Virus record (IMG/VR): IMGVR_UViG_3300009104_000077
Location: 1-31,121 of that record
DNA length: 31,121 nt
DNA from: a virus
Reading direction: 5' to 3' (one strand)
Part shown: positions 9,721 through 16,884 of the stretch, one piece after another
How the letters are laid out: every line of letters begins with the position of its first letter
Position numbering within the stretch: position 1 is the first letter of the stretch
The notes under the pieces: generated by a model
Database searches by the model: none
Told to the model about the DNA's origin: nothing
What the model saw: only the letters and a program-made list of their open reading frames with translations
Made by a program: the position numbers and the translations under genes

Positions 9721-10130
9721 TAACAATGCTTGGGTCTACTTTATTAAGTGGATTCATGGGTATTTGGTCACAATCTTTAAAAGCAAAACAGCAAGAACAA
9801 AAGATGTTAATTGCTAGGGCTGGAGTACAGATAGAAGCTGTTAAAGATGCCAGGGAATATGATAACAAAGGATTTCAATGGACTCGAAGAGTCATAGCAA
9901 TAACTACAATTTTTGCTGTTATTGTTTTACCTAAACTTGTGGCTATTTATTATCCAGATATATTAGTATCTGTAGGATATACACAGTTTAAACCAGGGTT
10001 TTTCTTTATTCCTGAAAAGGAAGTACTTAAATGGATTTCTTTAGAGGGATTAGTAATCACTCCACTAGATACAAACTTAGTTGCAGCAATAACAGGTTTG
10101 TATTTTGGAGGGAGTTTAATTAAAAGGTAA
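9699..10130 (+). CDS. Holin-like membrane protein
   Basis: 143 aa with three hydrophobic parts: an N-terminal stretch (about 5-22, IITMLGSTLLSGFMGIW), a central span (about 64-84, RVIAITTIFAVIVLPKLVAIY) and a C-terminal one (about 123-140, LVAAITGLYFGGSLI). Between the first two lies a Lys/Gln/Arg-rich helix. The layout recalls 3-TM holins of the gene-transfer-agent type, and the gene sits among small membrane proteins after the last large virion gene. A role in making the lysis hole is inferred from topology and position, not from a decisive motif. Confidence 0.68.
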   Translation: MGMPFEIITMLGSTLLSGFMGIWSQSLKAKQQEQKMLIARAGVQIEAVKDAREYDNKGFQWTRRVIAITTIFAVIVLPKLVAIYYPDILVSVGYTQFKPGFFFIPEKEVLKWISLEGLVITPLDTNLVAAITGLYFGGSLIKR

Positions 10131-10136
10131 AAATAA

Positions 10137-10310
10137 ATGTTTGAATTAATAGAAACTATAATATGGGTTATAGCAATATCTTCAATTATTGCATCATTAA
10201 CCCCAACAAAAAAAGACGATGTTTTTATGGCAAAGGTTCTGAAGTATGTTGATGTCTTGGCCTTGAATATTGGTCAAGTTAGAAAACGATTGTTAAATAA
10301 AAACGATTAA
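10137..10310 (+). CDS. Small single-span membrane protein
   Basis: 57 aa, read directly from the sequence. Residues about 4-23 (LIETIIWVIAISSIIASL) form a membrane span, followed by TPTKKDD and a basic, probably cytoplasmic helix ending KRLLNKND. This span-plus-TPTxKDD layout is common in small proteins next to phage lysis genes, but its function is not known to me. It lies 6 nt after the holin candidate, so it belongs to the same transcript. Confidence 0.65.
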   Translation: MFELIETIIWVIAISSIIASLTPTKKDDVFMAKVLKYVDVLALNIGQVRKRLLNKND

Positions 10311-10318
10311 AAGATAAA

Positions 10319-10534
10319 TTGGCTAAGAACAAAACACCTAAAAAAGAACTTATATATTCTAAGAAAGATAAAACCTTCTTAGAGAAAATAGGTGGAATTG
10401 GTAAGGGGAGAAACAAAGAAGATTATATTGAGTCTTCTTTGCCTCAATCAAAACAAAAACATATAGGTTGGTTTTATAATTATCCAACAAAAAAATACTA
10501 TAGATGGGATAATTTTCCTAATATAGAGAAATAA
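10319..10534 (+). CDS. Small basic hypothetical protein, TTG start
   Basis: 71 aa starting at TTG (10319), 8 nt after the previous stop; no ATG in frame gives a better start, and the resulting N-terminus MAKNKTPKKE looks natural. The ribosome site is weak. The protein is Lys-rich with aromatic residues near the C-terminus (GWFYNYPTKKYYRWDNF). It is the last gene of the rightward late block before the convergent junction. No function recognised. Confidence 0.55.
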   Translation: MAKNKTPKKELIYSKKDKTFLEKIGGIGKGRNKEDYIESSLPQSKQKHIGWFYNYPTKKYYRWDNFPNIEK

Positions 10535-10569
10535 ACTCTGTCATACCCCTAAATATAGGAAAATCCTCT

Positions 10570-10602
10570 GAGAGCTTCGTAGAGGCTCTCTAAAGACTTT
10601 TT
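10570..10602 (+). terminator. Hairpin between convergent operons
   Basis: GAGAGCTT at 10570-10577 can pair with GAGGCTCTC up to 10590 (8 pairs including one G-U, 5-nt loop). A T5 run lies 7 nt downstream on the plus strand, and ATTTT lies a similar distance away on the other strand. It sits between the ends of the rightward late block and the leftward replication operon, so a two-way terminator is likely, but the T-runs do not touch the stem. Confidence 0.45.
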
Positions 10603-10673
10603 GTATTTAGTGGACTCCTACCCTTACTTAACCTCTAAACGTTTAACCACGAGGCTTATATAAAGAATTTTTT

Positions 10674-10892
10674 TCATAAAGCTTGGATTTCATCCTGTAA
10701 ATAGGAATGAAGAGGCTTTAACTTCAATTCTGCTTGTTCGATTAAAGTTTTAATAATTTTTCTATCTGCTTTAGAAAAAACAGAATTAACTTTGTGTAAT
10801 GGTAGTCCTGAAATTTCCGTTACAAGGTTTCCATCGTAGGTTAATAATAGTTTAAAACTAATTAAGTTAGCTTCCTTTCTCTTTTTACTCAT
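10674..10892 (-). CDS. Small hypothetical protein after nrdB
   Basis: 72 aa. It begins inside the end of nrdB (8-nt overlap) and is the last gene of the leftward operon. The N-terminus is basic (MSKKRKEAN), the rest a mix of strand- and helix-like segments, ending in a charged helix (TLIEQAELKLKPLHSYLQ). The overlap suggests it is co-translated with nrdB. No family was recognised; a link to ribonucleotide reduction rests only on position. Confidence 0.6.
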   Translation of the reverse strand: MSKKRKEANLISFKLLLTYDGNLVTEISGLPLHKVNSVFSKADRKIIKTLIEQAELKLKPLHSYLQDEIQAL

Positions 10893-11862
10893 TTTCTAAA
10901 CTCGCAAATGTAATATTATTTTGTCTGCCACGCAACCCTGCTTTCATATAAGTAGTTGCTCTGCCTTCAAAAAAATTTTGATGCTCCACACCCATCACTT
11001 CATCAATCCAAAGTAAAGGATTGTCTTTCTGATTAAAGTTTGGTTTTAATCCCAACTGAAGTAATCTTCTATCAGCTATGTATCTGTTATAAGAATACAT
11101 ATCTTTCTTTGTTAATCCTGGAAGGTCTCCCTGTTCAAACACCAAATCAAGAAACTTATCTTCAAGCTTCACCATTTCTCTACAAATTTGATACAGTTCC
11201 TTTTTAAAATCGTCAGTCCAAATATCTAAGTTCTCCTGGATAAACTCCCTAAACAATTTAGTCATAGCTTCAACGTGTAATGATTCATCACGTATAGAGT
11301 ATGTCACTATCTGCCCCATCCCTTTCATCTTTCCAAATCTAGGAAAATTCAACAGGATTGCAAAACTACTAAAGAGTTGGAGTCCTTCTGTGAAAGCTGA
11401 ATAGACTGCTAGAGTCTTGGCGATAGTTTTCTTATTACCCCTCTTTGGTCTAAAATCCCCAACATAATCATGTTTAGCTGCCATCTCTTCATATTCAGCA
11501 AAAGCTTTATATTCTATTTCAGGCATTCCTACTGTATCCAACAATAAGCTATAAGCATCTTGGTGTATGGATTCAATGTTAGCAAAAGAACTCATCATCA
11601 TTCGTGCTTCAGGCTTTTTGAAAACAGGCATATATTTATCTATATACCCTGAAGCCACATCAACATCTGACTGAGTGAACAGTCTAAATATTTGAGTAAG
11701 TAAGTTCTTTTCGGTTGGTTTTATATCTTGCCAATCTTTTACGTCTGTATGTAGAGGTACAGACTCAGGCATCCAATGCATTTGATTCTGTAATTTATAA
11801 TAGTCATACATCCAGGGGTAATCAAAAGGCTTGTAATAATTTCTAGTTGTTAATAGACTCAT
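10885..11862 (-). CDS. nrdB: Ribonucleotide reductase class Ia, beta subunit
   Basis: 325 aa; holds the di-iron centre and tyrosyl radical that NrdA needs to reduce ribonucleotides to deoxyribonucleotides. The ligand pattern is complete: D66, E97 and H100 in ESIHQDAY, E159, E193 and H196 in DESLH, and the radical-type Tyr at Y104, four residues after H100 as in E. coli (H118/Y122). Length is a little below the cellular ~375 aa. It lies downstream of nrdA with an oxygenase gene in between, all on one strand. Phages use this enzyme to supply dNTPs during rapid replication. Confidence 0.96.
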   Translation of the reverse strand: MSLLTTRNYYKPFDYPWMYDYYKLQNQMHWMPESVPLHTDVKDWQDIKPTEKNLLTQIFRLFTQSDVDVASGYIDKYMPVFKKPEARMMMSSFANIESIHQDAYSLLLDTVGMPEIEYKAFAEYEEMAAKHDYVGDFRPKRGNKKTIAKTLAVYSAFTEGLQLFSSFAILLNFPRFGKMKGMGQIVTYSIRDESLHVEAMTKLFREFIQENLDIWTDDFKKELYQICREMVKLEDKFLDLVFEQGDLPGLTKKDMYSYNRYIADRRLLQLGLKPNFNQKDNPLLWIDEVMGVEHQNFFEGRATTYMKAGLRGRQNNITFASLENE

Positions 11863-11877
11863 AACATTCCATGTCCT

Positions 11878-12456
11878 TTATTTAAATGGTTCAATGCCTT
11901 GTATCCAAGTTACTAAGGCCCATCTTTCTCCTTTGGTTATAGGTTTAATTTTATGTAAAACATAACTTGGAAATAATACCATGTCTCCAAGTCCTAATTC
12001 AATAGTGTGTGGTTGTCCTGTATTAATAATCAACTCTCCTCCCTCAAAATCATTTGATAACAAAATAGTAACTCCTAACTTTCGGTTGGAATACTCACCT
12101 TCTGCTAAATCAAAATGATAATCATACAGGTCTCCCTTATTATATTTAAGTAATTGTAAATCATGGAAGATTCCTAAAATATCGAAACAAAAATAATTAT
12201 TATTATAAGTAAGAACAGTTTCATAAATGATTTCATATAACCACCTCATATCTTCTGTATCATAAATAGGGTAAACATCAACACTTCTAATTTTAGAGTC
12301 TTTAGTTACCTTACCTTCGTTGTTGTGTATACCTCCTTTTAAAGGTTCACGACCATTAGCAAAACTAATAATAGTTTTACATTCTTCAGAGGTAAACATT
12401 TTAGGAACCCTATGAAAGGATTTTGGTTTGTCGTAATATGGCAGGTTTATATACAT
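11878..12456 (-). CDS. 2-oxoglutarate/Fe(II)-dependent oxygenase (prolyl-hydroxylase-like)
   Basis: 192 aa with the double-stranded beta-helix signature: iron ligands H114 and D116 (YDYHFDL), H168 (VLHKIKP) and R178 as the probable 2-oxoglutarate anchor, ten residues after the last His. The part around GGELIINTG and LGLGDMVLFPS matches the PKHD/P4H-like group. Its ATG overlaps the nrdA stop as TAATG, so translation is probably coupled. The substrate cannot be told from the sequence; a protein side chain, a nucleobase or a small metabolite are all possible. Placement between the two RNR subunits is unusual. Confidence 0.88.
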   Translation of the reverse strand: MYINLPYYDKPKSFHRVPKMFTSEECKTIISFANGREPLKGGIHNNEGKVTKDSKIRSVDVYPIYDTEDMRWLYEIIYETVLTYNNNYFCFDILGIFHDLQLLKYNKGDLYDYHFDLAEGEYSNRKLGVTILLSNDFEGGELIINTGQPHTIELGLGDMVLFPSYVLHKIKPITKGERWALVTWIQGIEPFK

Positions 12457-14351
12457 TATCCCTCACACGCAATACATTCAATTTCATCAAGTTTTATACG
12501 TGGTACTTTAATGTTCACGTTCTCTACATTTCTTGCAGCATTAGACCTAAAGTAATATAAAGACTTCAATCTTTTCATTCCATACCAATGAACATCATTT
12601 ACATACTGCATATATTCATCATGGATTTCCTGACTTTCTGTTGCTTGGGGTAGAGTAAAAAATAAATTAACGCTTTGGCTTTGACAAATATATTGTTGTC
12701 TCATGAAAGCGTGTTCTATAATCCATATCTGATTTATCTCACTAGCTGTTTTAAAAACTTCTTTTTCTTCATCAGTAAATATATCCATGTGTTGAATAGA
12801 GCCTTCGTTAGCTGAAATTTCTTTCCAAATCTTTTCTATCTTAGCTACCTTAAAACCTTTTGATTTTAAAAGTCTCTCCAGGAACTTGTTCTTAACCTGA
12901 TAACTTCCTGATAAAGTTTTATGAGTAAATATGTTAGCCCTATAAGGCTCAATAGAAGGGGAAGTACCACCACAGATAATAGAACTACTAGCGTTAGGAG
13001 CAACGGCAACAAGATGAGCGTTCCTAAAACCTGTACCATGTACATCAGGAGCCTCACCTCTTCGCTCTGCCAAATCTTTTGTAGCTTTGACAGACTCTTT
13101 TTTAATATAGTTGAAAGCTTTGTTATTAAATCCTGTAGCGAAAATCCCTTCGAAAGGAATCTTTTTGTTTTGGAGATAAGCGTGGAAGCCCATAGCCCCA
13201 AGACCAAGAGACCTTTCTCGATAAGCGGAATAAGCTGATTTTGTGTAACCCTCTTTACCCTCTCGTATGTAGTTTGAAAACCGTTTAAAATTTGCACTAT
13301 ATTCTCCTAGTTGCGTTGTATCAACAGCGTTATCAATATAATGTTGAAGAACGTTGTCAAGCATTGTTATTAAATCACTAATAAAGTTAGGGTCTTTAGA
13401 CCACTTATCAAAATGTTCTAAATTAACACTAGATAAACAACAAACTGCTGTTCTTTCTTCGTTAGTAGGAAGAGTAATCTCAGAACATAAATTACTTTGA
13501 TTAATTTTTAAACCTAAATCTTGTTGAGATTTTGGTAAGGCTTCATTGCACGTATCAATATTAATAAGATAGGGCTCACCTGTTTCAGCACGAGCAAAAA
13601 GAAGTTGCCACCACAAATCTCTTGCTTTAACAATCTTAACTGCTTCGTTTGTTTTAGGGTCAACCAACCTCCAATCCTCATCATCTTCAACAGCTTTTAA
13701 AAAAGCATTAGTAATGTTCACTCCGTTGTGAAGGTTTAAACATTTTCTATTTATATCTCCTCCTGACTCCTTACGTATATTAATAAACTCTTCAATTTCA
13801 GGATGGCTTATATCCAGGTAGGCTGCATAACTTCCTCTTCTTGTTACCCCTTGATTAAAGGCCAACATTTGAGAATCTACGACATGCAGGAAAGGGATTG
13901 AACCAGTAGAACGACTGCCATGAGTAGTAGATATACCGTTACTACGAACATGCCCCCAAAATCCGCCAATCCCTCCACCTGAGCTTGCAAGCCATATGTT
14001 TTCATCATAATGAGAAGAAAGACCGCCCCTGCTGTCAGGTACATAATTGAGAAAGCAGCTAATAGGTAAACCACGACTGGTTCCTCCGTTACTAAGTATA
14101 GGAGTGCTAAACATAAACCAACAATCGGAACTGTAGTTATAAAGTCTTTGAGCAATTTCAAAGTCTGTGTTCCCTTTGTAGGTGGCTCCGAAGACGGAGG
14201 CTCTTGCGAATGCTTCTTGTGCATGTGTTTCTTTCTCCCAAAAATATCTATCCTTTAAGGTATCTAAACCAAACTTATCAAGATTTTTTTCTTTATTATA
14301 ATTTATGTTAATACCTAGATAGGGTTTAACTCCTACTTTATCTTCAATCAT
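12456..14351 (-). CDS. nrdA: Ribonucleotide reductase class Ia, alpha subunit
   Basis: 631 aa, the catalytic subunit. Active-site residues are present: C99 and C304 as the redox pair, N287/C289/E291 in the NLCSEI motif (thiyl radical Cys), the radical-transfer Tyr pair in KSLYYFRS near the C-terminus, and a C-terminal C626/C629 pair (CIACEG) for re-reduction. The first redox Cys comes about 126 residues earlier than in E. coli NrdA, which means the N-terminal ATP-cone is absent, so dATP feedback through that cone should be missing. The ribosome site is weak. It leads a three-gene nrdA-oxygenase-nrdB set at the end of the leftward operon. Confidence 0.96.
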   Translation of the reverse strand: MIEDKVGVKPYLGININYNKEKNLDKFGLDTLKDRYFWEKETHAQEAFARASVFGATYKGNTDFEIAQRLYNYSSDCWFMFSTPILSNGGTSRGLPISCFLNYVPDSRGGLSSHYDENIWLASSGGGIGGFWGHVRSNGISTTHGSRSTGSIPFLHVVDSQMLAFNQGVTRRGSYAAYLDISHPEIEEFINIRKESGGDINRKCLNLHNGVNITNAFLKAVEDDEDWRLVDPKTNEAVKIVKARDLWWQLLFARAETGEPYLINIDTCNEALPKSQQDLGLKINQSNLCSEITLPTNEERTAVCCLSSVNLEHFDKWSKDPNFISDLITMLDNVLQHYIDNAVDTTQLGEYSANFKRFSNYIREGKEGYTKSAYSAYRERSLGLGAMGFHAYLQNKKIPFEGIFATGFNNKAFNYIKKESVKATKDLAERRGEAPDVHGTGFRNAHLVAVAPNASSSIICGGTSPSIEPYRANIFTHKTLSGSYQVKNKFLERLLKSKGFKVAKIEKIWKEISANEGSIQHMDIFTDEEKEVFKTASEINQIWIIEHAFMRQQYICQSQSVNLFFTLPQATESQEIHDEYMQYVNDVHWYGMKRLKSLYYFRSNAARNVENVNIKVPRIKLDEIECIACEG

Positions 14352-14383
14352 GTGTTTTTTTCTTCTTAAATATATGTGTTATT

Positions 14384-14671
14384 TTATGGTAAATTTCTGT
14401 GGTGGGTCGTGTTTTTTTCTTCTAAAAGATATAAAGCAATTATACCGTAGTGAATAATTTTTAGTAAATCTTTTGCGTTTTTTCCATCCTTCTTTCCGTA
14501 TCGCATTGCGTACTTCATAATGTTACCAAGACAAAAACCTTCACCATGACCTGCATCTAAAATCATATCTGTTGCTTGGTATTTTCCATGAGCATAATGC
14601 TCTTTATAAGTATTATCTATATGAGTTTTAATATGTTGTAAAATCTTATCTTCGTTGAATTTATATTTCAT
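14384..14671 (-). CDS. DUF3310 family protein (T7 gp1.7-like domain)
   Basis: 95 aa. The core DAGHGEGFCLGNIMKYAMRYGKK, read here as two parts (about residues 39-50 and 51-62), followed by KDLLKIIHYGI, matches DUF3310. This domain occurs in many phage proteins and in T7 gp1.7, a nucleoside monophosphate kinase, so a role in nucleotide supply is possible. The protein is much shorter than T7 gp1.7 (196 aa), so kinase activity should not be assumed. It overlaps the preceding gene by 4 nt and precedes nrdA, which fits nucleotide metabolism. Confidence 0.8.
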   Translation of the reverse strand: MKYKFNEDKILQHIKTHIDNTYKEHYAHGKYQATDMILDAGHGEGFCLGNIMKYAMRYGKKDGKNAKDLLKIIHYGIIALYLLEEKNTTHHRNLP

Positions 14672-14913
14672 AATTTATCTACCTTTTTATATCCATATTT
14701 AACTATTTTATTTTGCTCTTTTATTGCTTCATCTAATTCTACCTTCCTGTTTGTAGACCAATTTCTTCCAACACGCTTCCAAGAGTCTCCTCTAAAAGCT
14801 TCGACAATAGATACATGACCATCATCTAAAAGAACAAACGTAATCGAATGTCCTTCACTACTCCAAGTACCTGAACAGACAGAGCCTGTATTATTAACAC
14901 TCATAGCTTTCAT
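14668..14913 (-). CDS. Small hypothetical protein
   Basis: 81 aa. The start overlaps the endonuclease I stop as ATGA, and its own end overlaps the DUF3310 gene, so it is embedded in the operon. A second ATG three codons in is also possible. The N-terminal half looks like a small beta-sheet (GTWSSEGHSITFVLLDDGHV), the C-terminal half is Lys/Glu-rich. No family recognised. Confidence 0.62.
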   Translation of the reverse strand: MKAMSVNNTGSVCSGTWSSEGHSITFVLLDDGHVSIVEAFRGDSWKRVGRNWSTNRKVELDEAIKEQNKIVKYGYKKVDKL

Positions 14914-15344
14914 AGGCTATCACTTCTCCATTCAATAGGTAGTGTGGCCTCACTGAACCATCTAAAATTATTAGTCTCCGCCCACTCAGCATGGGTTCTT
15001 TTGGTTCCATCTCTTCTAACTTTAGCTCCTGGCATAGGAGAAGTAGGTTTTTGAAATAAGAACACTAACTCTACGTTCTCTTCTAAGGCTTCTCTAATCC
15101 AAATATATTTACTGTACTCCGCATAATCCCAAAACCTTCCTTTTGCTTCTAAAAGTATTGTATGTCCATGTAGTTTAAAAACAAAATCAGGTTCATAGCT
15201 TTTCTTAACTATATAATCTATTTTAAAACTATGGTGTTCCCAATCTTTAAGAACTGTTTCATGAAGGTTGGCCTCCCAAAGACTATCATATCCTTTAGGA
15301 ACCCCTACTTTTTTAGGTCTAGGTTTTCGTGGTACTCTAGGCAT
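14910..15344 (-). CDS. Endonuclease I / Holliday junction resolvase (T7 gp3-like)
   Basis: 144 aa, close to T7 endonuclease I (149 aa). The PD-(D/E)xK active site is complete: E24 (SLWEANL), D53 (EPDFVF), E66 and K68 (LLEAKGRF). The C-terminal part (HAEWAETNN...FSEATLPIEW) follows the T7 pattern ending in LIPAEW. The enzyme cuts four-way junctions and branched DNA, clearing replication intermediates before packaging and helping to degrade host DNA. The start has GGAAG 8 nt upstream and overlaps the previous gene by 8 nt. Confidence 0.92.
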   Translation of the reverse strand: MPRVPRKPRPKKVGVPKGYDSLWEANLHETVLKDWEHHSFKIDYIVKKSYEPDFVFKLHGHTILLEAKGRFWDYAEYSKYIWIREALEENVELVFLFQKPTSPMPGAKVRRDGTKRTHAEWAETNNFRWFSEATLPIEWRSDSL

Positions 15345-15606
15345 TTATATCTTCCAAAGTTATTTCATTAATATTTTTATTATTAACTTTATTAAAATTT
15401 TTAATTTTTTTAATAAACCATTTAAAAGAATGAGAAGACAACATTAATTTCCTATTAAAATAAACATGTGTATCTTTAGGTAATAATTTATATGCGTCTT
15501 CAGGTTTCATTTTCTTTGCCTCCTCTTCAGGAACCAATCCTTTAACCCAAACATAAAGTAACTTCAGTGCTTGTCTTCGTATTGCTTTAGCTTTTCTACC
15601 ATTCAC
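15337..15606 (-). CDS. Small basic hypothetical protein, GTG start
   Basis: 89 aa. The start is GTG, overlapping the stop of the upstream nuclease as GTGA. The N-terminus is strongly basic (GRKAKAIRRQALKLL), the rest mixed, with a Lys/Asn-rich end. It lies between two nucleases in the replication block, so a nucleic-acid-binding helper is plausible, but this is position and charge only. I have seen similar short GRKA-type proteins in marine phages, without assigned function. Confidence 0.62.
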   Translation of the reverse strand: MNGRKAKAIRRQALKLLYVWVKGLVPEEEAKKMKPEDAYKLLPKDTHVYFNRKLMLSSHSFKWFIKKIKNFNKVNNKNINEITLEDINA

Positions 15607-16475
15607 ACCATTATCTCTTCTACATTAGGAAGTTTTTCAACATGAGTTAAATATACATTTCCTTTGGCATATTTAAATGTTCTTAAACCGTTTCCATTAT
15701 TAGATTCTTTATGACACTCATATTTATGAGGACACCAAGTACATTCCCTGGGTAGTTTAAGATTACCACTCTTGCCTTCAGGTACAGGAGTGTAACAAAA
15801 AATAGGAGGAGTCTTTCTTTTGATATCTCTTTTCAGAGTTTTAATTCTATCTTTAATGTTTGGTTTATCTAAATCTTCAGGTCGAAAAAATACTAACTCC
15901 CCTGTTTCTTTATTTAAAACTAGAAAACCTCCTTTGTTTGTTTGTTCTGCTTCTTCATAACCTGCAAGCTGTGCTAAGTAACCAAAGGCATCGTCTTCAG
16001 CTAATGTTCCTTCCTTAAATTTTTTAAAAGCATAGCCTGAAGCTGTCTTAACATCCACAACCTCTCCGTTTATCTTGCAATCCATGTGTCCTTTAATACC
16101 ACTTACACTTACTTCCTTCTGTTGTGAGTCTATTTGATACCCTGCGAGTTTAACAAAGAACAACACCAAGACTTCAAGTAAGTGACCATACAAAAACTTT
16201 ATATATAAACTTGCAGGATTTTCTTGTTCTCTGTTTTCAGTAGAATTAATATCAAACCAAAGTCTCCTACTTGGTCTACCGATATTAGACATTCTTAATC
16301 CTGGTTTACCCTCTTGGTCTTGAGGAGTTGCCCAATGCTGTAGGGCTTCAGACATATCTTTACCAAAAGTTTCAAGCATTTCTTCAGGGATATCAATCTC
16401 TTTTCCGTTGGGAAGAGCAGATATAATTCCGTATATATCTTCTACTACATTATTTAGATTCTTTTTCTTGCTCAT
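15603..16475 (-). CDS. PD-(D/E)xK exonuclease, RecB/Cas4-like
   Basis: 290 aa. Motifs in order: H98/E101 (GHLLE), D132 (GHMDC), D141 and K143 (VVDVKTA), Q169 and Y173 (QLAGY), then Cys C245, C248 and C254 (ECTWCPHKYEC) near the C-terminus. With an earlier Cys such as C227 these could hold an Fe-S cluster, as in Cas4/AddB-type nucleases. It probably acts as a DNA exonuclease in replication or recombination, taking the place that gp6 has in T7. No cas genes or repeat array are present, so there is no reason to call it a CRISPR protein. The start overlaps the previous gene by 26 nt. Confidence 0.85.
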   Translation of the reverse strand: MSKKKNLNNVVEDIYGIISALPNGKEIDIPEEMLETFGKDMSEALQHWATPQDQEGKPGLRMSNIGRPSRRLWFDINSTENREQENPASLYIKFLYGHLLEVLVLFFVKLAGYQIDSQQKEVSVSGIKGHMDCKINGEVVDVKTASGYAFKKFKEGTLAEDDAFGYLAQLAGYEEAEQTNKGGFLVLNKETGELVFFRPEDLDKPNIKDRIKTLKRDIKRKTPPIFCYTPVPEGKSGNLKLPRECTWCPHKYECHKESNNGNGLRTFKYAKGNVYLTHVEKLPNVEEIMV

Positions 16476-16884
16476 CTTCTATAGCCTCCTTAAATGCTTT
16501 AATAACGTCTGATGAAAATAACTTTTGAAGATTAACTAAATACATTTTACTAGCGTTGTGGTCACCACCTGATACAGTTTTAAAATTATCTAATTTATCT
16601 ATTATTAACTTTAACATATCCGTATCAAAGACTAAAGTACAAAACTCTTTATCGCCTACACAAAGATTGTGAAACCAATAATCTGATTCTGTTGCTTTAA
16701 TTCCTGATGGTTTATTATAGCACTCATATTCAATCGCTATGTTTCCTGTATGCATCCACATACCTCTTTCTGATTTAACTTCAATCTTTTTATTTTGAAG
16801 CATGTCTTTGATTTTATCTTCTCTTATTTCTCCATACTCTAAATCTAAATCAAATTTCTTTCTGTCTTCCTTAGTGGGTTTCAC
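16450..16884 (-). CDS. PD-(D/E)xK nuclease-like protein, GTG start
   Basis: 144 aa from a GTG start that lies inside the end of the DNA polymerase gene (14-nt overlap) with GGAG upstream. The pattern E20, then E35-V-K37 (KKIEVKSER), then TGNIAIEYEC (47-55) and PSGI/SDYWFHNL (59-73) fits the restriction-endonuclease-like fold, with E35/K37 as the ExK pair. It could be a structure-specific nuclease or an inactive relative. It is the second of three nuclease-type genes in a row after the polymerase. Confidence 0.7.
   Translation of the reverse strand: MKPTKEDRKKFDLDLEYGEIREDKIKDMLQNKKIEVKSERGMWMHTGNIAIEYECYNKPSGIKATESDYWFHNLCVGDKEFCTLVFDTDMLKLIIDKLDNFKTVSGGDHNASKMYLVNLQKLFSSDVIKAFKEAIEDEQEKESK

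Noticed and set aside
12866-14224. ORFs of 143 and 115 codons in other frames inside nrdA (also 12921-13238 plus)
   Set aside because: They lie fully inside a certain nrdA; their Leu/Val-rich composition is typical of shadow frames.
15603-16475. Reading the Cas4-like nuclease as part of a CRISPR system
   Set aside because: No repeat-spacer array and no other cas gene in the window; such nucleases are common in phage replication modules.
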